This document shows positions 1 to 5,681 of a stretch of 6,290 nt of DNA, one piece after another. Where the stretch lies: NCBI GenBank assembly GCA_030673355.1, contig DAOVJF010000166.1:1-6290 (forward strand). Reading direction: 5' to 3'. Below the pieces are notes generated by a model that was not told the origin of the DNA, did no database searches, and worked only from the letters and a program-made list of their open reading frames with translations. Each line of letters opens with the position of its first letter. Within the stretch, counting starts at the first letter, position 1. This DNA is from Planctomycetota bacterium (GTDB taxonomy: Bacteria > JAJVIF01 > JAPKYR01). Position numbers and translations under genes: made by a program.

Positions 1-2004
1 ACCATACATGCAGCCCCATGACTGCCAGTCCCAGTACGAATTTCTCCAGCCACCACCATAAGTGCTGACTGATCCGTAGTTATTTGTGTACCTTCGCCAG
101 GTGCTTGTTCCGGCATAGTTGATCGCGACCCGGTCCGAAGTTGGATCGATAGCGATATCCTTCCCAGTGCCCGTGATGGTTTTGTTGGGGTCGCCGACCA
201 CGTTAATTTCCATCAGTGCTGTTATATCCACATCTACGCAGCATATCGCTTCCCCGCCGAGGCCATCAGTAACCTTCACGCAGACCTGGCCCACATAATC
301 CGAATCCCAGTTCTTCGTTGGATTATCGTCCGTGCCTGAATCATAAGGATCGCCAAAGGTGCCGTCATCATCGAAATCCCACTCGAAGGTGAGCGGGTCA
401 CCGTCAGGGTCGGAAGAACCGGACGCATCGAACTCGATCCAGCCCTTGCCCACATGTGGCATGGAAGTTACAACTATGAGATCGCAGATCGGATCGGCGT
501 TGGAAATTATTGCCAGAAGGGTAGGTGCGGCAGTTGCACACATTCCGTCATCGGCATCGCAGTCAACGTCGAATGTGTCACCGATTCCCACACCCAGTGC
601 CAACCAATCCACATCAAGGTTACCAGCGCCATCGCCGGGTACTCCATCATAGCCCGGAGCGGGCAGACCTGAGGAATTGTCAGTAACGGTCCATGAGTAA
701 GTGAGTGTGTCAAGAGGATCAAGATCGTGCGCGACAATTGAATAAGTCTCCAAAGCAACCTTTGATGGTGTAGCGTTACCATCAACACCGCTGTCGATTA
801 TCGGGCAGATGTTGTAAGGAATATCTGCGATAAACAGTGGAACCCTGTAGAACGCAGTCAAAGGTTCGGAGCTTGGAGGTGCAGGAACACCACTGACGTT
901 AATATAGTCTCCGTCGCATTCAGCGATAACCCACATTTCGTGACCATCGTTCGAAGTAATCGGCTTTGCAGGAACATCGATCGAGTATGTTGACCAGTTG
1001 GCACCGCCACCGCCGGTCAGTGCTGCGGTTTCTAATCCAGCGAGAACTGTCGATTCGACCTGAACCGTAATTGGCTGATCACCCCAGGCCCAGACATCGA
1101 TGTCGGCAATCAGGTCACCACCTGAATCAGTACCATCGTAGTAAATGTTATCTTCCACGGCGACCCTGAAAGCAATCGGCTCCGCGCGATGATACGGTGT
1201 GTACGGACCCGATCCCTGCTCTTCCCAGCAGCAGACCGCGGCATAACCGAACACAAGGCCGTCATTTGGCATCGGGAACTCGAGTGATATAGTTCTGCCA
1301 GCACCGGACTGGAACATACCGTCGTAACTATTTCCGCTTTCAAGCCAACTCCAGAGCGAACCATTGATACTGAGACCCTTGCCGTAGGCTTTGAACGGAT
1401 TCACTTTAGCGGAACCTTTCAGGTTCTGAATTCCACCAGGCGCCCATCCGAAAATAAGCTCGGTAGTGAACTCTGTCGGGTTGAACCAGCGGGTATAACC
1501 GTCCGCATTGGTCATGTAGGTGTTGTTGCCATAGTTCCCGACTCTAAGGTTATTATAGTTAAGAGTCGTATCGCCATTGCTGATGATGACACCCATGAAG
1601 TCATAGACCTTGTACTGCGGGATTGTCGGGAACGGATGGTACCACTTGAATTCGACGTCGACGATTAAATTTGACGGATCGGTATCATCGAAATCAATGG
1701 CACCCAATGAAATCCCGTACTGTGGGCTGCCCATCTGGTTGAGAAACGGAACGATGTTGATCGTATAACTCGCCGTACGATCCTCAACGACCTCCATTGT
1801 CTGATTACTGACATCAACATGGATGTCGTAGTAACCAAGCAATGAAGTGTTTGGCTGTTGTATTTGTCCTGAATTGTCTGATCCGGATGTGGTTTCCGGA
1901 CCGGCAGACGGCGCTACAGGACTTCCGCCGCTGCCTCCAGAACACCCAATCGCAACGAACAAACTAAAAATAACCGCTGCGAAAAGAACTGTCCATCGAT
2001 TCAT
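1..2004 (-). CDS. Large secreted lipoprotein with Ig/PKD-like domains and start of a beta-propeller (C-terminus outside window)
   Basis: One frame stays open for 668 codons from an ATG at 2004 to the left edge, so the gene is partial at its C-terminus. Residues 1-21 are a lipoprotein signal: a short charged start (MNRW), a hydrophobic stretch, then a lipobox A-I-G-C with the lipidated Cys at 21. A Gly/Ser/Pro/Gln-rich linker spans about 22-55. Residues 56-395 are beta-rich, with a motif FKWYHPFP at 119-126, in a domain I do not recognise. About 400-495 is an Ig/cadherin-like module (DLDP and SYSW-type signature, Trp438). About 503-597 is a PKD-like domain with the hallmark FDASGSSDPDGDPLTFEWDF starting at 525. 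Residues 616-630 (DIAIDPTSDRVAINY) resemble the first blade of a YncE/NHL-type propeller. It is probably anchored at a membrane surface with a binding or structural role; no catalytic site is visible. The start is fixed by AGGAGG seven bases upstream. Function is unknown. Confidence 0.88.
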   Translation of the reverse strand, partial: MNRWTVLFAAVIFSLFVAIGCSGGSGGSPVAPSAGPETTSGSDNSGQIQQPNTSLLGYYDIHVDVSNQTMEVVEDRTASYTINIVPFLNQMGSPQYGISLGAIDFDDTDPSNLIVDVEFKWYHPFPTIPQYKVYDFMGVIISNGDTTLNYNNLRVGNYGNNTYMTNADGYTRWFNPTEFTTELIFGWAPGGIQNLKGSAKVNPFKAYGKGLSINGSLWSWLESGNSYDGMFQSGAGRTISLEFPMPNDGLVFGYAAVCCWEEQGSGPYTPYHRAEPIAFRVAVEDNIYYDGTDSGGDLIADIDVWAWGDQPITVQVESTVLAGLETAALTGGGGANWSTYSIDVPAKPITSNDGHEMWVIAECDGDYINVSGVPAPPSSEPLTAFYRVPLFIADIPYNICPIIDSGVDGNATPSKVALETYSIVAHDLDPLDTLTYSWTVTDNSSGLPAPGYDGVPGDGAGNLDVDWLALGVGIGDTFDVDCDADDGMCATAAPTLLAIISNADPICDLIVVTSMPHVGKGWIEFDASGSSDPDGDPLTFEWDFDDDGTFGDPYDSGTDDNPTKNWDSDYVGQVCVKVTDGLGGEAICCVDVDITALMEINVVGDPNKTITGTGKDIAIDPTSDRVAINYAGTSTWRRYTNNYGSVSTYGGGWRNSYWDWQSWGCMYG

Positions 2005-2011
2005 ACTGTTG

Positions 2012-2017
2012 CCTCCT
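2012..2017 (-). promoter_or_regulatory. Ribosome binding site of the lipoprotein gene
   Basis: On the minus strand a perfect AGGAGG core (inside AAGGAGGC) lies seven bases before the ATG at 2004. This is close to ideal for a bacterial Shine-Dalgarno. It decides the start, because the ATG is immediately followed by the signal peptide. Confidence 0.9.
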
Positions 2018-2039
2018 TATTAATTTTTCAATATTTATT

Positions 2040-2055
2040 AAACGCCTAAGCGTTT
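2040..2055. repeat. Short inverted repeat in the predicted leader of the lipoprotein mRNA
   Basis: AAACGC and GCGTTT are separated by a four-base loop (CTAA on the plus strand), giving a six-base-pair perfect stem. It sits between the predicted transcription start near 2100 and the RBS, so it would form a small hairpin in the 5' leader. It has no T-tract directly after it in the minus direction, so it is not a convincing terminator. It could also be a protein-binding site or chance. Confidence 0.35.
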
Positions 2056-2106
2056 TGGCCTTAATTTTACGGCAATAGCAGAATTTATTGTTTCATAGTC
2101 ACTCTA

Positions 2107-2135
2107 ATTATATTTAACTGATATCAAAATAGCAA
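2107..2135 (-). promoter_or_regulatory. Sigma70-like promoter for the lipoprotein gene
   Basis: Read on the minus strand, TTGCTA (2135-2130, four of six matches to TTGACA) is followed after exactly 17 bases by a perfect TATAAT (2112-2107). Transcription should begin near 2100, leaving a leader of roughly 95 bases before the ATG at 2004. The surrounding DNA is AT-rich, which raises the chance of a random match. The perfect -10 box, ideal spacing and placement before a gene with a strong RBS make it credible. Confidence 0.65.
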
Positions 2136-2386
2136 GTACGAAACCCATAATACAGTAAAAATAGGTACAAACTTACCTTTACCAAATGTCCAGACGGTTT
2201 ACAATCCTGTGATTGATAAAATATAGTAGCATAAATTGGTTGATTCAACAAGTTGGTTTACAAGTACTTTAAATATTTCCCTATAATTCAGATGAAATGA
2301 GATAGGATATTTCGCTTTTTGGACGGCAATAAATTAATCAATGACATAACATTAAATAGGGAAGGAGAGCCGTAACCCAGCTATTT

Positions 2387-3226
2387 TCAGTATTCGGCCG
2401 GCAGTTCGGCGAGTACATCCGCCCGGAAAACAGGACCGTCTTTGCAGACATATGTCCCGCCGACATTGCATCGGCCGCATTTCCCCAGCCCGCATTTCAT
2501 GCGGTTTTCCAGCGTGGTGAATATCTGGTTCTTTGAAAATCCAAGCTTGTCGAGTACGGGGAACGTGAATTTGATCATTATCGGCGGTCCGCAGATAAGC
2601 GCGATCGTGTTTTCGTTTGACGGCGCTACTTCGTCAAGGACCGTAGGAACGAAACCGATTTTTCCCGTCCAGTCCTCGGTTTCACCGCCAGGATCGACAG
2701 TTGTCACGATATTGACGTCGTTACGGGCTTCCCACTCCTGCAGCTCCATCTTGTAGACCAGGTCGGATACCGTACGGGCACCGTACACGATGGTCACGTC
2801 CGCGAATTCCGATCGACGGTCGAGCACGTTCAATATAACGGCTCGAAGAGGGGGCAGGGCGATGCCGCCGGCAATAAACAGGATATTTTTGCCTTTCCAG
2901 TCGTCAATCGGGAACGAATTTCCGTAGGGACCACGAAAACCGATCGTATCCCCTTCGTTCAGGGCCTGGAGAGCCTTCGTGTTACGTCCGACCGCCCTGA
3001 AAGTACACTCGATGTAATCCTTCCGGGTGGGCGGGGATGCCACGCAGAAAGTAGATTCCCCGTGACCGAAAGCGGAAAATTCTCCGAACTGACCAACCTT
3101 ATAGAGCGAGAAAAATTCTTCCCTCTCGGAATTATCGTTGAAGGTGAGCCGGAACGAGGTCGTATCGGGAGTTTCCCAGGTAAGGTCCTGGATTTTCAAT
3201 AGAGATGGACAGTATATATTTTCCAT
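2387..3226 (-). CDS. flxA: FlxA-like FAD/NAD(P)-binding oxidoreductase with C-terminal [2Fe-2S] cluster
   Basis: This 279-residue protein belongs to the ferredoxin-NADP reductase superfamily, in the branch with PyrK, sulfhydrogenase gamma and anaerobic sulfite reductase B. The FAD-binding barrel covers about 1-105: ETPDTTSF at 18-25, the flavin-contact segment ESTFCVAS at 57-64, and RGPYGNSFP at 98-106. The NAD(P)-binding fold covers about 112-235, with FIAGGIALPPLR at 117-128, VYGAR at 147-151 and ICGPPIM at 211-217. A [2Fe-2S] motif follows: Cys245, Cys250, Cys253 and Cys261, then DGPVF. Cytoplasmic. It is inferred to oxidise NAD(P)H and feed electrons to the two upstream-encoded Fe-S subunits and then MvhD/HdrA. 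It is the last gene of the operon, 20 bases after the previous stop. The start is an ATG with an AGGA 12 bases upstream, and the N-terminus matches the family. Which of NADH or NADPH is used cannot be read from the sequence. Confidence 0.92.
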   Translation of the reverse strand: MENIYCPSLLKIQDLTWETPDTTSFRLTFNDNSEREEFFSLYKVGQFGEFSAFGHGESTFCVASPPTRKDYIECTFRAVGRNTKALQALNEGDTIGFRGPYGNSFPIDDWKGKNILFIAGGIALPPLRAVILNVLDRRSEFADVTIVYGARTVSDLVYKMELQEWEARNDVNIVTTVDPGGETEDWTGKIGFVPTVLDEVAPSNENTIALICGPPIMIKFTFPVLDKLGFSKNQIFTTLENRMKCGLGKCGRCNVGGTYVCKDGPVFRADVLAELPAEY

Positions 3227-3231
3227 AATTG

Positions 3232-3253
3232 GTTCTTATCCTGTTCTTATCCT
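3232..3253. repeat. Perfect 11-base tandem duplication across the flxB-like stop and the flxA RBS
   Basis: The 11-mer GTTCTTATCCT occurs twice with no gap, at 3232-3242 and 3243-3253. On the minus strand each copy reads AGGATAAGAAC. The upstream copy contains the last Gly codon and TAA stop of the HydB-like gene. The downstream copy fills the gap and places an AGGA 12 bases before the flxA ATG. It looks like a small local duplication that lengthened the spacer and copied the RBS-like core. Confidence 0.85.
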
Positions 3254-4314
3254 GCCGCGACTTGATCCGGAGTTTCCGCAGCAAGCCGGCCAATTTGTTC
3301 GAGGAGACCTTTCAGGGCCATATCGACCGGGCAGTGACGCTGGCATCGTCCGCATCCGGTACATAAAATTCGCTCGAAAAGGTCTGGATAATATTTAAAT
3401 TTGTGCATTATACGCTGGCGGAATCGGTTTGATTTTAAGGGACGGGGATTGTGTCCGGACGTATGCAGGGTGAAAAGCGACATCATGCATGAATCCCAGT
3501 TTTTAACGCGTACTCCCTCACTTTGTCCGCCTTCGTCAACGATATCGAAACAGTGGCACGTGGGGCATGTATAAGTGCAGGTGCCACACCCGATGCATGA
3601 CAGAGTAGCGGTGTTCCACCATTCGTGATCGAACCCGTTATCCAGCCATTCCCTGACTTTCGCGGGATCGAACGACGGCTTCAGGTTACTCTTGACTTCA
3701 TCAATTGCGGATGCCCGTTCAGGATTGCCGTCTTTCCAGCCTTTAGTACTGTCGATCAACTTCCGGCCTTTTTCAGTAATCGCGGTGACGGAATATTCCT
3801 GGGTGTCACCGGTTGAATTACTCGATGGGATGAGAAGGATATCCGCACCGGTCTGGCTGTCGGGAGCAAGCTCGACAGATGTACAGAAACAGGCCTCGTC
3901 CGCTTCTACGCAGGCAATCGCGGCGATTACGGTTGAATCCGCGCGATCCAGGAAAAACCTGTCGTCATAATCCCATGTCATGACACTCTTTACGATATCG
4001 GGACCCGCAGCGTCGCAGGGCCTGCATCCGAAAACCAGGGTTGGCGGAGCGTATTCTTCCTTCGACGGCGTTGTCAGCTCGATATCGGATTTGCCTTTCA
4101 TCCGGTACGAAAGGATCGCCTCATGTTCGGCGAGGAAAAATTCCTTAGGGCTTACCGTGGTCAGAATCTCATCGAGGAAGAGATCCCCGGCCTGTTCAAT
4201 GGGTTTAAACTTCGTGATAGTCCCATCCCGTGCCGGGCCGACACACCGGTACCCGGCCTCCCTGAGGGAGTCGAGCAGCGTTTGAAAATCATCCGAATGA
4301 ATTGAAAGCGCCAA
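3247..4314 (-). CDS. HydB/AsrA-like electron-transfer subunit with two [4Fe-4S] motifs (FlxB-like)
   Basis: This 355-residue cytoplasmic protein resembles the beta subunit of NiFe sulfhydrogenase (HydB) and anaerobic sulfite reductase A. The N-terminal domain carries the family signature FGCRPCDA at 95-102 (Cys97, Cys100), then Cys135, Cys142 and Cys144 (ACFCTS). Two ferredoxin-type motifs follow: Cys240-x2-Cys243-x2-Cys246-x3-Cys250-Pro, extended by Cys253 and Cys255 (PTCHCFDI), and Cys318-x2-Cys321-x2-Cys324-x3-Cys328-Pro. Cys276 (WDSCM) is also typical. The inferred role is to relay electrons between FlxA, encoded just downstream, and the other Fe-S subunits of an Flx-Hdr complex. The start is TTG at 4314, chosen because GGAG lies seven bases upstream and the gap to the previous stop is only 13 bases. 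In other genomes the same family pairs with hydrogenase delta/alpha subunits, but none follow here. The FlxB label is tentative. Confidence 0.9.
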   Translation of the reverse strand: MALSIHSDDFQTLLDSLREAGYRCVGPARDGTITKFKPIEQAGDLFLDEILTTVSPKEFFLAEHEAILSYRMKGKSDIELTTPSKEEYAPPTLVFGCRPCDAAGPDIVKSVMTWDYDDRFFLDRADSTVIAAIACVEADEACFCTSVELAPDSQTGADILLIPSSNSTGDTQEYSVTAITEKGRKLIDSTKGWKDGNPERASAIDEVKSNLKPSFDPAKVREWLDNGFDHEWWNTATLSCIGCGTCTYTCPTCHCFDIVDEGGQSEGVRVKNWDSCMMSLFTLHTSGHNPRPLKSNRFRQRIMHKFKYYPDLFERILCTGCGRCQRHCPVDMALKGLLEQIGRLAAETPDQVAAG

Positions 4315-4321
4315 TTTTTAT

Positions 4322-4325
4322 CTCC
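4322..4325 (-). promoter_or_regulatory. Ribosome binding site supporting the TTG start of the HydB-like gene
   Basis: On the minus strand, GGAG followed by ATAAAAA (seven bases) leads directly into TTG GCG at 4314. The site lies in the 13-base gap after the TAA of the preceding gene. It decides the start: a conventional ATG in this frame would delete much of the N-terminal domain, since the first internal Met is at residue 72. Confidence 0.75.
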
Positions 4326-4327
4326 GT

Positions 4328-5200
4328 TTACTTAATGAAATCCGTCTCTTCGCCTTCTGTATAGGTAGCCAGTGGAGGCGCGGTTTCCGCATCCATACCG
4401 GCAATAAATTCATATTCGTCGTGGACAGCCTTGATAAGTTTCCAGTTGACAAGCGAAAGGGGGATGTCCATGGGGCAGGCGCGCTCGCATGAATTGCATC
4501 CGACACATCGCCCGACAAGATGGAACGCCCTGGTGAGGTTCCAGTGGTAATTTCCATCGGAATGAGGGCTGGTCGGGACCCATTGCGGCTGGTTTTTATC
4601 GGTTATGCATCTCGTGCACGTGCACATCGGACATGCTTCACGACAGGCGTAGCACTTGATACATCGATCGAATTCCTTAACCCAGAAATTCCAGAGTTCA
4701 GACTGGGTCATCGATTCAAGCTCTTCAATTTTCGCGAAAGTTTCGTCGTTCCAGCCCTGGTTCTCAATCGGCTCCCCGAAAAGTTCATCATAAACCGGGG
4801 GAGTATTGGCGACGCACGATTTGCACTGCTCTTCAATCGGGTCGCCGACACCCTCGCAAACAACTCCGAGGATAAAGATATCTTCCCTTTTAAACTGGCT
4901 TTCGAGTATCAGAACGTTGATCGCGCGTGCGTCGCAACCTTTCGCAACAATACCGACCTTACCCATCGCCTTGATCTCGGCGTGTTTCAGGTACATCGAG
5001 AGGTTATTTACACACCTTGCATCAAATATAAGTTGATCGGTTTTCCCGGGATCCGTGATAAAAACCGGAACGGCTTTACCCTTTGTATAACCTTCGCCGT
5101 AGCCGATGATAACTTTTACTTCTCCCGATTCCAGGAGTTCCTTCGCACGTACACGCAGAGAATTGACGATTTTTGTCGTGTCCGCTTCAGAGATAACCAT
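4328..5200 (-). CDS. Ferredoxin-type subunit with two [4Fe-4S] motifs and a Cys-bearing N-terminal domain (FlxC-like)
   Basis: This 290-residue cytoplasmic protein is predicted to carry electrons in the Flx-Hdr complex. The N-terminal half (about 1-150) resembles coenzyme F420 hydrogenase / formate dehydrogenase beta-type domains: EVKVIIGYGEG at 27-37, KGCDARA at 87-93 (Cys89), then Cys115, Cys126 and Cys129. The first ferredoxin motif is Cys180-x2-Cys183-x2-Cys186-x3-Cys190-Pro, followed by Cys193, Cys195 and Cys198. The second is Cys232-x2-Cys235-x2-Cys238-x3-Cys242-Pro. After that come about 50 residues with an acidic tail. Its ATG at 5200 lies one base after the TGA of mvhD, with GGAGG 11 bases upstream inside mvhD, implying translational coupling. 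No transmembrane segment is seen. The FlxC label follows from position between mvhD and the HydB-like gene. NAD(P) or F420 binding by its N-terminal domain cannot be judged. Confidence 0.88.
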   Translation of the reverse strand: MVISEADTTKIVNSLRVRAKELLESGEVKVIIGYGEGYTKGKAVPVFITDPGKTDQLIFDARCVNNLSMYLKHAEIKAMGKVGIVAKGCDARAINVLILESQFKREDIFILGVVCEGVGDPIEEQCKSCVANTPPVYDELFGEPIENQGWNDETFAKIEELESMTQSELWNFWVKEFDRCIKCYACREACPMCTCTRCITDKNQPQWVPTSPHSDGNYHWNLTRAFHLVGRCVGCNSCERACPMDIPLSLVNWKLIKAVHDEYEFIAGMDAETAPPLATYTEGEETDFIK

Positions 5201-5201
5201 A

Positions 5202-5663
5202 TCAGCTCACACCTCCCAATATTGATTCGACTTCCCGATTTTCAGGGAGGATAGACTGGAATTCATTGTACGGGCCGAGTTGGGTGATCCGGTTGACAAA
5301 TTCCGCGGCCTCATCGGCGAACTTACGTCCCTCGGCGGCTGAAATCCATGTAAATTTCAGTCTCCTGAGATCGATGCCAAGGAAAGCGAGTTCCTGGCGG
5401 AATATCGTCCACCTTCGCTGGGCGTAATAATTACCGGTGTTGTAATGACAATCGCCTATATGGCAGCCGGAGACCCAGACCCCGTCGGCGCCCTGTTCGA
5501 ACGCCTTGATGATAAATTCCATATCGATTCGTCCGGTGCATGGAACCTTGATCACACGGAAATCGGCCGGGTACAGCATACGGCTTGTGCCGGCAAGGTC
5601 GGCCCCGGTGTAAGTGCACCAGTTGCAAAGAAACGCGAATGTTTTAGGATGAAATTCGGCCAT
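5202..5663 (-). CDS. mvhD: MvhD/FlxD-type [2Fe-2S] electron-transfer subunit to HdrA
   Basis: This 153-residue protein is a stand-alone member of the methyl-viologen hydrogenase delta family, called FlxD in Flx-Hdr operons. Members carry a [2Fe-2S] cluster and pass electrons from the oxidising module (hydrogenase, formate dehydrogenase or Flx) to HdrA. All family cysteines are present: CNWC at 13-16, PCTGRID with Cys42, GADGVWVSGC with Cys67, and GDCHY with Cys72, followed by the conserved N-x-GN. The length is usual for the stand-alone form; in some organisms this domain is instead fused to HdrA. It starts 18 bases after the hdrA stop. Only a weak GAGA-type RBS is visible, which suggests coupling to hdrA translation. 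Next to the FlxA-type gene, flxD is an equally valid name. Confidence 0.95.
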   Translation of the reverse strand: MAEFHPKTFAFLCNWCTYTGADLAGTSRMLYPADFRVIKVPCTGRIDMEFIIKAFEQGADGVWVSGCHIGDCHYNTGNYYAQRRWTIFRQELAFLGIDLRRLKFTWISAAEGRKFADEAAEFVNRITQLGPYNEFQSILPENREVESILGGVS

Positions 5664-5681
5664 GATAATTTCTCTTTTTTG

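Larger units (their letters stand above)
2018..2386. other. AT-rich intergenic region between the flx operon and the lipoprotein gene
   Basis: About 370 bases without a supportable gene on either strand, clearly more AT-rich than the flanking genes. It holds the lipoprotein promoter and a small inverted repeat, each listed separately. It also has a compact palindrome GTTGATTCAAC at 2239-2249, flanked by two copies of TTGGTT (2236-2241 and 2253-2258), which could be an operator. At the end of flxA, AAATAG (2354-2359) can pair with CTATTT (2381-2386), possibly extended by GG/CC with a bulge. This weak hairpin lacks a clear T-tract, so I see no firm terminator for the redox operon. Nothing else is recognised. 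Confidence 0.7.

Noticed and set aside
359..652. A Ser/Pro-rich 97-codon plus-strand frame
   Set aside because: It is the mirror of the PKD region of the lipoprotein gene. The low-complexity composition comes from the Gly/Asp-rich coding strand.
507..1364. Two short minus-strand frames (507-788 and 1110-1364) in other registers
   Set aside because: They overlap the continuous 668-codon lipoprotein frame on the same strand and encode no recognisable protein. No frameshift is needed to read the main gene.
2354..2386. Possible terminator hairpin at the end of flxA (AAATAG pairing with CTATTT)
   Set aside because: The stem is AT-rich with a bulge and a long loop, abuts the stop codon, and has no T-tract following it in the direction of transcription. 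A terminator here is possible but not supported.
2018..2386. Riboswitch, small RNA or tRNA in the intergenic region
   Set aside because: No cloverleaf, conserved riboswitch core or stable structured stretch could be recognised; the DNA is simply AT-rich.
3980..4285. A 101-codon plus-strand frame opposite the HydB-like gene
   Set aside because: Shadow of a conserved gene with clear Fe-S motifs; no family features, no RBS and no independent support.
2387..4314. Reading the HydB-like and FAD/NAD proteins as NiFe sulfhydrogenase or anaerobic sulfite reductase subunits
   Set aside because: The families match, but no hydrogenase delta/alpha gene or sirohaem AsrC gene follows. The genes sit directly behind hdrA and mvhD, which fits an Flx-Hdr complex better.
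4520..5254. A 244-codon open frame on the plus strand opposite the FlxC-like gene
   Set aside because: It lies entirely antisense to well-supported minus-strand genes, has no recognisable motif or RBS, and is explained by the codon usage of the real genes.
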